A DNA stretch of 64,000 bases from Owenweeksia hongkongensis DSM 17368 (GCF_000236705.1 NC_016599.1:2170001-2234000); one strand, 5' to 3'. Shown: positions 1-9,339, counted from the first letter of the stretch. Program-made: numbers and translations. The notes: generated by a model not told the origin, from the sequence alone.

Positions 1-671
1 AACACATAATCACCTTTTTCAAATTTTGACTTTGGTATATGAATGTAACCACCCTCTACCAGGAATTTCAATTTTTCAGTCCCCCACTGGCCACCAATGT
101 TAAAGAGAAGCATATAAGGGTGTGACTGATTAGGATTAAAATCCTCAACTCCGTAATGGTGATATCCATCTTTATCTATAACTGATATCGGATTATAACT
201 AGGTGAACCTGTGTTTAAATATCCGTCTTTGGCGGGGAAGTTGACGGCAGGCCCCAAGCGAACAAACAATTGCTTTTCGGGAAGTATGCTAAACTCAGGA
301 AGAACAGCAAAATACATTAAATTTTGTTCATATCCCATGTGTATCCAATCAAGAGTGTAGTCTGGAGCATTTTCATACCCTTTCATACTAAAGTCCCCAT
401 CAATAAACAAATCGAAATAGGTGTATTGAACTCCCATTTGCAAACTCAAATCCATCCAATCAAATAAATCTATCGAAAAACGAAGAGCCATGCCACGGGT
501 ATAGGCAGGAGTAGGGAACTTTCCTTCATCAGTTTCTAATTTGCTCCCATCGTCATTAAAGTACTTTATTAGAGAATAACCTGCCGAAACCACAGGGCTT
601 ACACTTACTTTTTGAGCATTGCCATAAGTTGCTAATAACAGGCAAAGGAGAGTTGTTCTAATTGCTTTCAT
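1..671 (-). CDS. Outer-membrane beta-barrel protein, partial (C-terminus outside window)
   Basis: An uninterrupted minus-strand frame opens with ATG at 671 and reaches the window edge, giving about 223 residues. It begins with a signal peptide (MKAIRTTLLCLLLATYGNAQ). The rest alternates polar and hydrophobic residues with many aromatics, as in a small outer-membrane barrel. It lies 22 bp downstream of the PQQ-propeller lipoprotein gene on the same strand, so it is probably the fourth gene of an operon of exported proteins. No specific family is recognisable and the function is unknown. The frame was read directly from the complement; the start is well supported because the signal peptide follows it immediately. 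Confidence 0.75.
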   Translation of the reverse strand, partial: MKAIRTTLLCLLLATYGNAQKVSVSPVVSAGYSLIKYFNDDGSKLETDEGKFPTPAYTRGMALRFSIDLFDWMDLSLQMGVQYTYFDLFIDGDFSMKGYENAPDYTLDWIHMGYEQNLMYFAVLPEFSILPEKQLFVRLGPAVNFPAKDGYLNTGSPSYNPISVIDKDGYHHYGVEDFNPNQSHPYMLLFNIGGQWGTEKLKFLVEGGYIHIPKSKFEKGDYV

Positions 672-693
672 TTTGTTAGTTACTTGGGTTAAA

Positions 694-1944
694 TTATTCC
701 GGGAGTTTAAAACACATCATAAAGTATTCATCGTGTACATAGATATAGCCCAGCTCTTCATTGATGGCCACACCATTTTGAAACGCAGCACTTGTGTATT
801 TCCTATCGCCATCATGGGGCGAATCCTCTTCCCATACAATCTGGCCATTGGCGGTACGAACGGCAAACAATTTTCCATCGCCCTCCGCTGTGTAAAACAC
901 CATACCATTATAAAACTGCATGTGCGAAGGGCTATGACCTGCCTCAAAAGTATGCCATAGCAAATCACCCGTATATTTATCAAAAGCATAAATAGCATCA
1001 TTGTCCGGCTTCACTATCAAACGGTTTCCATCAATAATTAAATTAGAAAGCATTAAGTGATGCCCTGATCCGGGGAAGCCCTTTTGCCAGATAAACTCGC
1101 GCTTTACTAAATCTATACAGTGCAGATTGCGGTTTCCAAGTACGTACACCCTGTTATCTTCAATCACGGGAGGAAGAACATTGGAATTACCCGTTGGCTC
1201 AATGTCTTCCATTACAAACTCCACCTTCTTTTTAGAAAGATTGTAACCATACAGGTCAATCTGTCCATCCTGGTTAGATCCAAACTTCCAGCTACGGTTT
1301 TGAATAACCAATATGCTATCATTGGAAGGGCTCATCCATAAGGTGGGGCCGTGTATAAATGGTGAATAACCATCTATTGAATCTGCATACAATGTAAAAA
1401 TAGTATCCCACCTCACGTTATTGAACGGAGATCTAACCAAATAAACTTTTGACGCAGGCCAAGATGTTGAAGTATGCTTGTGATAAATATATCCATCTAC
1501 CTCTGTAATACCTGGGTGCCCATTTTTATTGGGAACTAAATATTGCCAACTGAGATTCCCCGTTTCGAAATCAATCACATTAGTCTCATAATTATTATTC
1601 ACCGCATACTTATCTTCATAAATTAATTGATGGTTATTATAAGGAATGGAAGGAGTTCCTCCGAAGTCATTCCAACTCCATTTTTTTTCACCGCTCTTCC
1701 CATCCAGTCTCCAAATTGAGAAGCCATTCATAGAAGGTGCTGAGTTACAAATCAGGTCGCCCTTATACATTAGAGGTTGTCTTCCTTGCGATTGTCTTTC
1801 ATCAGGTGCCATGGGTACTTTCCATACCATTTGCAGTAACGAAGTGTCTTTACCATTAGTCCCGGGTGGAGTTGGAGAGAGTGGCTCAGGCTTTTTGCAA
1901 GCCCAAGCCATAATTAGCATAGATAAATAGAATACCATTTTCAT
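694..1944 (-). CDS. PQQ-like beta-propeller lipoprotein
   Basis: Predicted lipoprotein of 416 aa. The N-terminus is hydrophobic and ends in a lipobox-like MAWAC, so Cys16 would be lipidated. The mature part has recurring propeller-type segments in which a Gly/Asp turn precedes a Trp, such as IYAFDKYTGDLLWHTFE and LFAVRTANGQIVWEEDS, characteristic of PQQ-like/BamB-like repeats. Such domains usually act as protein-binding scaffolds; no enzymatic residues are evident. The start lies 2 bp from the stop of the secreted hydrolase, implying co-transcription. Known: PQQ-like propellers are widespread in Bacteroidota lipoproteins. Inferred: it works at the cell surface or periplasmic face with its operon neighbours. 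The substrate or partner is unknown. Confidence 0.8.
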   Translation of the reverse strand: MKMVFYLSMLIMAWACKKPEPLSPTPPGTNGKDTSLLQMVWKVPMAPDERQSQGRQPLMYKGDLICNSAPSMNGFSIWRLDGKSGEKKWSWNDFGGTPSIPYNNHQLIYEDKYAVNNNYETNVIDFETGNLSWQYLVPNKNGHPGITEVDGYIYHKHTSTSWPASKVYLVRSPFNNVRWDTIFTLYADSIDGYSPFIHGPTLWMSPSNDSILVIQNRSWKFGSNQDGQIDLYGYNLSKKKVEFVMEDIEPTGNSNVLPPVIEDNRVYVLGNRNLHCIDLVKREFIWQKGFPGSGHHLMLSNLIIDGNRLIVKPDNDAIYAFDKYTGDLLWHTFEAGHSPSHMQFYNGMVFYTAEGDGKLFAVRTANGQIVWEEDSPHDGDRKYTSAAFQNGVAINEELGYIYVHDEYFMMCFKLPE

Positions 1945-1946
1945 AT

Positions 1947-3605
1947 CTATCTCGGTTTGGTGATAAAGAAATTAGAATAGTCATTATAATCAAACAACCT
2001 ATTCAACTTCTCCCGTGTTTCACTACTATTTCTCAATTGCTGATGGTTTGTGTTTTCCAGTTTATAATCGTCATCACTCAAAGCCGGGTTTACTGTAGCC
2101 CCAGGTAGGTTTTTGGCGCTTTCGGCCAATACTATACCATCGCTGGGCTTATGGGTTACTACGGTTTCTATATTTGGATAACGCAAACAAATCCTTTTTA
2201 TACCTCCCGGCAAGTAGGTCACACCCGGAGGGCACTCAGCCGCAGTGGCCACCCAATTTATCGAAACCCCATTCCCTCCATTAAGCTCCTCACATTCACA
2301 AATATAGCCATTCTGCTGAACGTTTGTTTTATAGGCACCAATTATGGCTTTCCACTGCTTATTGGTGTTTTTTAAGAAATCATAACCTACATGATAGTCA
2401 CCCATCACCTTCAAATACCGTGTTCGTTTACTTGTGTGAATATTTAGCTGTATGATAGTAGAAACAGGGTTAAAAAAGTAGTGCCACATGTTAGCAATCT
2501 TATCAATTTGGTTTTGTTGCCATTCAGCATGACCTTTATATATTAAATACTTGGTATAGTAATTTATCCTCATGTCATTAGCATCATCAACGTGTTGTTG
2601 ATCTGGATCTGCCTGAAACGCATTATAAGTATAAACACCCTTACGCAAAGACCCCATTTGTCTCCAAAATACAGGCTCTTCTTCTTCTCCATAAAAAGCA
2701 ACCATCGGAATATTCGGTGCATAGCTATTAAGCGTATTTAGCAAATAATTTGAACCAGAATAATTTTCATTATGCGCCATATAATCGGTAGTGATATTGG
2801 GTGTTACACTTGCTGCAACAACGGACAGTACGGAATCACCTGTTACAAAATCACAAAATGCAGTTTTAGCATCCAAAATATCATCATCAATATTTAGTAG
2901 TCTGACCAGTTTCGCATAAAATGCATTAGATCCGTATATAGCTTCGGAAAGAGGCCCAGCAAGTAAATCATCACACATTTCATTAGCCATATCCCCTATC
3001 ATACCCTGCCCCCCCATACTTGCTGGTAATCCATTGGTCAATATCTCAGCACCCTGGTGGGCCGAACCAAAGGTTACCAAGCCACCAAATTGCGGGTTTT
3101 TGCCAGACGTATTTCTCATGTAGTAATCTGTAGCTCTAAGAGCCAAACCTCCCTGACTATGACCAATAGCAATATTATTCTCACGATTTGGCGGGCTAAA
3201 CGCCAGATTTTGTATTACCATGTCGTCATATATATCCCCACCAGCGGCTGCAAGTCCAGCAGCCTCTGTATATCCAGGGCCGTTTGGCTCTCCAAACTTT
3301 ACCACCTCAGCCTTTCGGGCAGCATAAAGCGGATCCTCATTGGTAACCCCATCTGTTTCGTCATGTACATCTTGCCAAGCATTCTGGTCACCGCCCAAGC
3401 CTGGCATAAGGAATATTACCCGGTCGCTATCTGAAGCTGTTTTATAAAAGTGCACCACATTATTCAATGCTTTAGGCGCAATATCCATTATCGTATCTCC
3501 AAGGGTTACCATTACCGTATCGCCCGGATCACATTGTGCGTTTGTTTTTATCGTTCCTGTCAGCACGCATACAGCTGCTATTAGTAATAATTTCAGGTTT
3601 TTCAT
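1947..3605 (-). CDS. Secreted alpha/beta-hydrolase (lipase/esterase-like)
   Basis: 552 aa with a signal peptide (residues 1-24, ending TNAQ). The hydrolase core shows FLMPGLGG near 65-72 (oxyanion-hole type HG/PG loop) and the nucleophile elbow GHSQGG at 148-153 with Ser150. A later KYLIYKGHAEWQQN segment may follow the acid/His region, but I cannot assign the whole triad. The last ~150 residues include a Cys-containing segment (ICECEELNGG) and end in ITKPR, without a clear T9SS domain. The gene sits 3 bp after the T9SS protein gene and 2 bp before the lipoprotein gene, so all are likely one transcript. A lipase or esterase is probable from the GxSxG motif; the substrate is unknown. Confidence 0.8.
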   Translation of the reverse strand: MKNLKLLLIAAVCVLTGTIKTNAQCDPGDTVMVTLGDTIMDIAPKALNNVVHFYKTASDSDRVIFLMPGLGGDQNAWQDVHDETDGVTNEDPLYAARKAEVVKFGEPNGPGYTEAAGLAAAGGDIYDDMVIQNLAFSPPNRENNIAIGHSQGGLALRATDYYMRNTSGKNPQFGGLVTFGSAHQGAEILTNGLPASMGGQGMIGDMANEMCDDLLAGPLSEAIYGSNAFYAKLVRLLNIDDDILDAKTAFCDFVTGDSVLSVVAASVTPNITTDYMAHNENYSGSNYLLNTLNSYAPNIPMVAFYGEEEEPVFWRQMGSLRKGVYTYNAFQADPDQQHVDDANDMRINYYTKYLIYKGHAEWQQNQIDKIANMWHYFFNPVSTIIQLNIHTSKRTRYLKVMGDYHVGYDFLKNTNKQWKAIIGAYKTNVQQNGYICECEELNGGNGVSINWVATAAECPPGVTYLPGGIKRICLRYPNIETVVTHKPSDGIVLAESAKNLPGATVNPALSDDDYKLENTNHQQLRNSSETREKLNRLFDYNDYSNFFITKPR

Positions 3606-3608
3606 AGC

Positions 3609-4691
3609 TTAGTTTTTAATAAGGTTTTTGGTAAACTGGTTACCATCGGGCATAATAAAGCGGGCTATATAAAGCCCTGCGGTCAACGCATTGACATCCA
3701 CGTACATCACCGATGCTGGGTTTATAGAAGTGTTAATGTATTCTGTACCATACTGATCCAGTATAATAAAGTTGATGTCGCTGTTTTCGAACTCGGTGCC
3801 GCTATAAGTCATTTCAAGCACGCTACTCACGGGATTGGGGAACATTGCAAAATCATCCTCTAAGTTAATCTCCTGCTCAGTTATTATAGCCTCATCATAA
3901 AATAATTGATAGCCACTGTAAGATTCAGTTCTGACTTCTACCAAGCACTTTCCCTTTCTCGAAAGTCTTCGTACTTTAGATTTTGAAAGCCCCAGCCTCA
4001 AATATCCTTGAGTGGTTGTCACAAAAGACTCCAAACTATAATAGGGTTCGTCAACTACATTATCAAAATTCTGATAAACACGCAGGTTTTCTATAGGATC
4101 AATGAATATTTGGTGTGACCCATCACTAGTACTTATAGTGTAGCTTTGGTTGGAATAACTCACCTCATATCCTCCATTTTGTAGCTCTTCGATTGGCAAA
4201 TCTTCAAATAGCGGAAAGGGAAGCATGGGCGAAAGGCCATCCTCTATGATAGCGTCCATCAAGGTATCTTCATTGGCAAGATAAAACTCTGAATGGGGTA
4301 GATCCGATATTAGGTTTCCCTCGAGTGAATAAACTTTTGCCCCAAGATTATCAATAATGATATGCCCCATGGGCTTCTCCCAACTTTCAATAGGGCTAAG
4401 ACTATCAATGTCAATCCTTTCAGTTTTCAGCCAAGTTGGACTTATTGCTTTTTCATGTGTTCGGATTTCATGCCGTGGCTCCATGTCTATCCAGTCCCAT
4501 TCTGTCATATCTTTATGAGAGGTGGAGTCTGGCAATAAGTAGTATACATCTTCCTGAACTGTATACTTTTCATAAAAAAGATTCTCTAGGGATGATTGTG
4601 CCATTGCCACTTCCGTTTGCAACACTGCGAAAACTAATAGCATCCACGATACTGCACACCTCTGTTGTAGTATATAAACTAATTTTTCCAT
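3609..4691 (-). CDS. Secreted protein with type IX secretion C-terminal domain
   Basis: 360 aa. The N-terminus carries a signal peptide ending near VAMAQS (~residue 33). The C-terminal ~80 residues have the T9SS type A sorting pattern: FPNPVSSVLEM at the start, a GLYIARF strand, and a Lys-rich end (TKNLIKN). The middle part has no family I recognise. It is the first gene of a closely packed exported-protein cluster and is divergent from the XRE regulator, with 238 bp of intergenic DNA between them. T9SS cargo is carried across the outer membrane and released or anchored to A-LPS. What it does outside the cell is not evident. Confidence 0.85.
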   Translation of the reverse strand: MEKLVYILQQRCAVSWMLLVFAVLQTEVAMAQSSLENLFYEKYTVQEDVYYLLPDSTSHKDMTEWDWIDMEPRHEIRTHEKAISPTWLKTERIDIDSLSPIESWEKPMGHIIIDNLGAKVYSLEGNLISDLPHSEFYLANEDTLMDAIIEDGLSPMLPFPLFEDLPIEELQNGGYEVSYSNQSYTISTSDGSHQIFIDPIENLRVYQNFDNVVDEPYYSLESFVTTTQGYLRLGLSKSKVRRLSRKGKCLVEVRTESYSGYQLFYDEAIITEQEINLEDDFAMFPNPVSSVLEMTYSGTEFENSDINFIILDQYGTEYINTSINPASVMYVDVNALTAGLYIARFIMPDGNQFTKNLIKN

Positions 4692-4929
4692 AAAGCTTGG
4701 TTTTTTGAAATGTTAAACAATTTTTCTGTAGGTATTCATTACGTTATGTAAGTGAATAGATAAAGGTAAATAGCTACCAAGCTTTTGCTTATTCGAAATC
4801 TGAATAATCTCAATGTGTGAATAGCCTAAAAATGAAGCTCACCAAAACTAGCGATTCATCATACCTAGTTATAGTTACCTATTTTTCAAGGAGAAGACAT
4901 ACTTTTATGTACCTCATGCAACTAACGTT
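4692..4929. promoter_or_regulatory. Divergent intergenic region between the exported-protein operon and the XRE gene
   Basis: AT-rich 238-bp spacer with promoters expected in both directions. A minus-strand TAnnTTTG match (TAGTTTTG, 4843-4850) is present but lies ~150 bp from the operon start, so its role is uncertain. No strong inverted repeat that would mark an operator was noticed by eye. Confidence 0.35.
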
Positions 4930-5136
4930 ATGGTGAGAACTGGAAAAATCAAAGCTTTGAGAGAACAGAATGAAATGACGCAGGAAGTACTAGCTGATTT
5001 TTTGAATGTTTCTCAACCTACTTATGCCCGCATGGAAAGCGGTCGGCAAAAGCTTAGGGTTGAACAATTGTTTCTTTTAGCCCATGTTTTTAGAGTTAAG
5101 CCTATTGAGCTTATTGATCTATCCAATGTCCTCTGA
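4930..5136 (+). CDS. XRE-family helix-turn-helix DNA-binding protein
   Basis: 68 aa, essentially a single Cro/C1-type HTH. Residues 8-60 show the usual pattern: KALREQNEMTQEVLADFLN, then VSQPTYARMESG as the recognition-helix region. There is no additional dimerisation or sensor domain. It is divergent from the exported-protein operon starting at 4691 and convergent with the 249-aa secreted protein that ends 34 bp away. Single-domain XRE proteins often repress their own and adjacent promoters. Regulation of the divergent operon is an inference from position only. Confidence 0.85.
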   Translation: MVRTGKIKALREQNEMTQEVLADFLNVSQPTYARMESGRQKLRVEQLFLLAHVFRVKPIELIDLSNVL

Positions 5137-5170
5137 TTGAAAAAATAAACTGAGCGCTTCATTAATATTT

Positions 5171-5920
5171 TCACAAACCCATAAACGTATACAAGATTTT
5201 ATCCTGAACTAACTCCTCTTGCGTAGAAGTTGGTTTGTAAAAATAGATCACCTTGAAGTCATACTCTTCCCAGGTCTGCTTGATTTTAGGTGCCGTTACC
5301 TCATGGTCATTAGTCATCACAGCGTAAGGGCTAGTTTCTCCCCTAAAAATCATTATTACACGGAAATCCTTGTCTTCTTTTAAGGTTTTGTTTTCCTCGC
5401 GATAAACGTGAACTACTAGCTCTTCAAACTTCTTTTCTTCAAACTTATAGGTCTCGAATAACTCCTTAAAACCTGCGGCTTGCTCGTTGCGGTTTTTCAA
5501 GGCAAGAAGCTCAGAAATTCTTTCTTCGGGTACACTTCCGTCCACAAACTTTGTTTTAAACAGATAGCCTTCAACAATTGCCCTAAAGCGGTCATTGCCA
5601 CGAAAGGCCTCTACCTTCACACCTTCTTTTATTTTTATCTCTGCCAACGTGCTTCCTATTTTCACATTTTCTTTGGTAAAGAAATCAGCCCCGGAAATGA
5701 TGTACTTATCATCCACCACATTTTTTGGGTCTACATACACTTCCTTACGGATTTTATACCAGCCATCTTCTGGTGCAAATGAAAATACCTTTTCATCAGC
5801 CTCAAGGCTAAAAAGTGCTTCGCCACTTGGCTTTGAAAGAACCTTGGCTGTTTCTTCAATTATTTGTGATTTGGCCGTAAATGCCAATCCTAGTAAAGCA
5901 AGTGCAATTAGTTTTTTCAT
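5171..5920 (-). CDS. Secreted protein of unknown function
   Basis: 249 aa with a signal peptide (MKKLIALALLGLAFTAKSQ). Residues ~20-75 (VLSKPSGEALFSLEADEKVFSFAPEDGWYKIRKE read in pieces) resemble the short beta-strand pattern of bacterial SH3-type domains, which is only a weak similarity. The remainder is rich in Glu and Lys with no motif I can name. It follows the LuxE-like gene by 6 bp on the same strand and is probably co-transcribed with it. No function is proposed. Confidence 0.7.
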   Translation of the reverse strand: MKKLIALALLGLAFTAKSQIIEETAKVLSKPSGEALFSLEADEKVFSFAPEDGWYKIRKEVYVDPKNVVDDKYIISGADFFTKENVKIGSTLAEIKIKEGVKVEAFRGNDRFRAIVEGYLFKTKFVDGSVPEERISELLALKNRNEQAAGFKELFETYKFEEKKFEELVVHVYREENKTLKEDKDFRVIMIFRGETSPYAVMTNDHEVTAPKIKQTWEEYDFKVIYFYKPTSTQEELVQDKILYTFMGL

Positions 5921-5926
5921 AAATTT

Positions 5927-6919
5927 TCAAATTACCATTAGGTTACAGCCCCGAATATCGGAATTATCAAAACGCCCCATTACCTCAAAACTGTCATCTT
6001 CATAAATTCTTCCCAAATCCTGAGTTTCAATAAAAGCGCAGCTGTCAATATTAGCCAAATCTATCACATTGATTCCACCCGTTTTCCCTTTTCTAGTTGC
6101 ACTAAAAGGGTCATCTGTTTGTCGAGTAATTATTTTCATCCATGGTGGACAGTTAAATCTTCCCTCACCTTTGGAATATCCTTGAGACAAAAGCTCCGTC
6201 ATTCCATATTCCGAATGAATATTTTTTACACCAAAGCCTTGCTTCAAAATAGCGTGTAAATCCGTTCGAATCATTTCCTTTCGCCTTCCTTTCATCCCTC
6301 CGGTTTCCATAACTGTAAGATCATCAAATGAAATTTGGTAACGTTCAACAAAATCCAAAAGTCCAAAACTCACCCCAAGCAAAAGTGTCTTTTTACCCTC
6401 GCCTTTCTTCTTTTGCAAAACAGCATAAAGCTCATCCCATTGATTGAGATAAAAATTACTATCCGCATCTTCTGATTGCTGAATCAGTGCCTCCGCCATA
6501 TAGATCAAAGAAGAACCTTGGCGCTCTAAATAGGAAGGCAATAGTGCCAAAATGCACCAATCTTTAGCATTTCCATAAAATTGCCCAAAAGCAGTATTGA
6601 AACTATTTTCATAAACAGAAAGATCGGCAATAGCATGTTTACTGGTAGTTCCATCACCAGTACCCGAACTGCTGAAAGAAATAGCAGAATCAAAGACACC
6701 CGTTTTTATCTGATGAGTTTTAAAAAAAGAAATCGGCAAAAAAGGAATTTCCGACACACGATCAATCTGGAATGCATGTAACTTTAAATACGATAAATAC
6801 TCTTTGTACACCGTATTATTCTCAGCCTGAAAGCGAAACAACTCTAATGCTAATTGCTCAAACTCCTCCTCTGTCTGTATACCGAAAACCCTATCTTTGA
6901 AATATTGCTTGTTAACCAA
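5927..6919 (-). CDS. LuxE-like acyl-protein synthetase / phenylacetate-CoA ligase-like enzyme
   Basis: 330 aa. The adenylation-type nucleotide loop SFSSSGTGDGTTSKH lies at about 81-95, followed by EYGMTELLSQGY, the GxTE-type motif of the ANL superfamily, and a C-terminal GRFDNSDIRGCNLMVI. The length and the SSGT loop fit the LuxE (acyl-protein synthetase) family, which activates fatty acids as acyl-AMP or transfers acyl groups. It has no signal peptide and should be cytoplasmic. LuxC/D reductase partners are absent from the window, so luminescence is not implied. LuxE-like genes without lux operons are common in Flavobacteriia; their substrate is not known to me. Confidence 0.8.
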   Translation of the reverse strand: MVNKQYFKDRVFGIQTEEEFEQLALELFRFQAENNTVYKEYLSYLKLHAFQIDRVSEIPFLPISFFKTHQIKTGVFDSAISFSSSGTGDGTTSKHAIADLSVYENSFNTAFGQFYGNAKDWCILALLPSYLERQGSSLIYMAEALIQQSEDADSNFYLNQWDELYAVLQKKKGEGKKTLLLGVSFGLLDFVERYQISFDDLTVMETGGMKGRRKEMIRTDLHAILKQGFGVKNIHSEYGMTELLSQGYSKGEGRFNCPPWMKIITRQTDDPFSATRKGKTGGINVIDLANIDSCAFIETQDLGRIYEDDSFEVMGRFDNSDIRGCNLMVI

Positions 6920-6951
6920 CGTTTGATGCTATAGCTGCGTTTATATAATCG

Positions 6952-7473
6952 ATGAAAATACAGTTTCCAAAAATACTACTCTGCGCTCTTTTTCTTACCC
7001 TCACTTACGTGGGATGCAAAAAAGACAAAGCATTTCCAGACACCCCTAACCTTAAATGGGATGATTATGAAATTATGCCGGAAAACGGCCCCATCGATGA
7101 AATTGTGCTAAACCTAGCGTTCACAGATGGTGACGGAGATATTGGTTCCGGAAGTCAAAATGCTTACGACACTTGCAATTCACAATCTTACGACTTATTT
7201 ATTCGCTACTTTGAAAAAGTAGGTGGCAGCTACCAAGAAGTATTTCCGGTAGACACTACCAGTTGTTTATACTTCCACCAAAGGTTTCCAGACATCACCC
7301 CTGAAGGGCAAAATAAGATATTGGAAGGTAATATTTACGCTCCCTTTATCTTTTTAGGATTTCCTTCAAATGCCAATGTAGACACCATAAAGTTTGAGGT
7401 AGTTCTAAAAGATAGAGCGGGAAATAAGAGTAATGTAGCTACTTCGCCAGGAATATTTATTCCTCCACTATAA
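6952..7473 (+). CDS. Hypothetical lipoprotein
   Basis: 173 aa. The hydrophobic N-terminus ends in TYVGC, so Cys22 is a likely lipidation site followed by KKDK. The mature region includes FTDGDGDIGSGSQN, an acidic Asp/Gly loop that may bind Ca2+, and ends in an Ig-like strand pattern (VVLKDRAGNKSNVATSPG). It is divergent from the LuxE-like gene and convergent with the Na/Pi transporter, overlapping it by 17 bp at the 3' ends. Function unknown. Confidence 0.75.
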   Translation: MKIQFPKILLCALFLTLTYVGCKKDKAFPDTPNLKWDDYEIMPENGPIDEIVLNLAFTDGDGDIGSGSQNAYDTCNSQSYDLFIRYFEKVGGSYQEVFPVDTTSCLYFHQRFPDITPEGQNKILEGNIYAPFIFLGFPSNANVDTIKFEVVLKDRAGNKSNVATSPGIFIPPL

Positions 7474-9181
7474 GTTCGTTGTCTTTTTTCAAAGATTCAG
7501 TCACCCCAAGAACGTGGTCACCAATTCGCTCAAGCTCCGAAATCAAATCACTATAGTAAACACCACTTCTTACCTGGAATTTTCCTGATTCCACTTTCTT
7601 AATATACTCTTTACGCAGGCGCTTGTATGTTTCATCAATTTCGTTTTCCAACTCTTCGGCCTTCGCAAAATCAATATCTCTCTCGTAAGCCTCTAAGTTT
7701 TCCACCATCAGGTCCAAAGACTTCTTTACCAAAGCGGCAATCTCAGCCACTCTGTCACGCATCTCTTGGGTAAAGTATGCCTTCTTCTTTTTCCGCATAG
7801 TAAGGTTTCTGCTTATCTCTAAATAAATATCGCCTATGCGTTCAAGGTAGTTCGCAATATTCAACATACTCCTTACCTGATGTCCACCATTGCTACTCAA
7901 TTCACCTTTGGCTGCTTTACTCAGATAACTTGAAATTTCCAGCTCCATCCTATCGGTAATGTCCTCATACTTTTCCAACTGATCGGTATAATACCTAAGC
8001 TTTTTCTCATCCATTTCGGTAACGAGCCTTGGCACATATTTAAAGGCCCGCCTTACGATATCCGCAAATTTCACCACCTCCTTCCGCGCTTCCAAAATAG
8101 AAAGCTCAGGCGTTTCCATCATTCCACTGCCTATATAATCGAGGCTAAATACTTCGTCATCCTCACTGCGGCTAGGTACCATTTTGATTACTACTTTGGC
8201 TATAAAGCCAACAAAACCTACCAGTATTAATAGGTTTAAAATATTAAATGAGGTATGAAATAAAGCGAGCGCGGCAGGAATACCTGTTGCCGTTTTCATG
8301 GGATCTGCTCCAAAAATATCAACAGAGGCTCCGGCTATCAGATTTACAAAAAAGGGAAAAACGGCCAGCATCCAAAGTACGCCAAACACGTTGAACACAA
8401 AGTGTGCCCGAGCTGCTCGTTTAGCATGCACATTTCCTATAAGTGCCGCTAAATTGGCGGTAATGGTGGTTCCAATGTTCTCACCCAAAATAATAGCTGC
8501 GGCCAATGGAAAGGAAATCCATCCCTCATTACACATTACCAGAGTAAGAGCCATGGCCGCACTAGACGACTGTACCACAATGGTGAGCACAGTACCAATA
8601 GCTACAAAAAGTAGTACTATAAAAAACTGTTTTATGTATGGCTGACCAGCGTAGTCAACATTCTTTACAAAGCTCAGCAACTCTTCATTTTGGAGACCGC
8701 CTACTGCTTCTTTCATGAAATTAAGACCCAGAAACAAAATGGCAAAACCAAGCAGCACTTCGCCCCAAAGCTTAAGCTTTTCACGAGAGCTAAACATCAT
8801 GGGGAAACCAATAGCAATAATCGGTAAACACATGCTGGCAATGCTAAACTTACCCAAGCCCAGCTGTGAAATAAGCCAACCTGTGACCGTGGTTCCCACA
8901 TTAGCTCCCATTATTACTCCAATAGATTGGATGAGAGAAAGCAGTCCTGCATTTACAAAGCTTACCACCATAACTGTAGTGGCTGATGAAGATTGCACCA
9001 TGGTGGTGATTAGCACACCAGTAAGCACGCCTAACAGACGATTGGAGGTCATCGCTTCCAGAATCTCCCTAAGCTTATTGCCTGCTACTTTTTGAATAGA
9101 ATCACTCATCACCTTCATTCCAAAAATGAAGAGGCCTAGAGCTCCAATGAGCGATAAAAAGTCAAAAATCCCGAATGCCAT
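7457..9181 (-). CDS. Na+/phosphate cotransporter family protein with PhoU-like tail
   Basis: About 574 aa from the ATG at 9181; a GTG two codons upstream (9187) is also possible. The membrane half carries the duplicated NptA/SLC34 signature QSSSATT (VQSSSATTVMVVSF) and VQSSSAAMALTLV in inverted-repeat topology. The C-terminal ~200 residues are helical and charged (YLERIGDIYLEISRN and ISELERIGDHVLGV), the PhoU-like pattern. The family couples Na+ gradients to phosphate uptake, or export in some bacteria. A likely promoter lies at 9242-9273. Flavobacterial homologues share this architecture. The direction of transport is not predictable here. Confidence 0.9.
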   Translation of the reverse strand: MAFGIFDFLSLIGALGLFIFGMKVMSDSIQKVAGNKLREILEAMTSNRLLGVLTGVLITTMVQSSSATTVMVVSFVNAGLLSLIQSIGVIMGANVGTTVTGWLISQLGLGKFSIASMCLPIIAIGFPMMFSSREKLKLWGEVLLGFAILFLGLNFMKEAVGGLQNEELLSFVKNVDYAGQPYIKQFFIVLLFVAIGTVLTIVVQSSSAAMALTLVMCNEGWISFPLAAAIILGENIGTTITANLAALIGNVHAKRAARAHFVFNVFGVLWMLAVFPFFVNLIAGASVDIFGADPMKTATGIPAALALFHTSFNILNLLILVGFVGFIAKVVIKMVPSRSEDDEVFSLDYIGSGMMETPELSILEARKEVVKFADIVRRAFKYVPRLVTEMDEKKLRYYTDQLEKYEDITDRMELEISSYLSKAAKGELSSNGGHQVRSMLNIANYLERIGDIYLEISRNLTMRKKKKAYFTQEMRDRVAEIAALVKKSLDLMVENLEAYERDIDFAKAEELENEIDETYKRLRKEYIKKVESGKFQVRSGVYYSDLISELERIGDHVLGVTESLKKDNELIVEE

Positions 9182-9241
9182 AGTCACTATATTTATTCAA
9201 CCCTTAAGGTTAACCTACGATGCTCAATTCATTAGCGGCTG

Positions 9242-9273
9242 CAAAAGTAAACGCTTTGCTGGAATAGCAACAA
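9242..9273 (-). promoter_or_regulatory. Bacteroidota-type promoter for the Na/Pi cotransporter
   Basis: Minus-strand -7 box TACTTTTG (complement of 9242-9249) with a TTG at 9271-9273, 21 nt upstream. This matches the Bacteroidota sigma-ABfr pattern of TTG, about 20 nt, TAnnTTTG. The predicted transcript start is about 50 nt before the start codon. Confidence 0.5.
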
Positions 9274-9339
9274 GCATTAAAGACCAAGTGCTTAGCATAC
9301 ATTATGAGCGTAAGTACATTATCAAATTGACATATCATT

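Noticed and set aside
5927-6919. Bioluminescence operon
   Set aside because: No luxA, luxB, luxC or luxD is present in the window, and LuxE-like proteins occur widely without luminescence.
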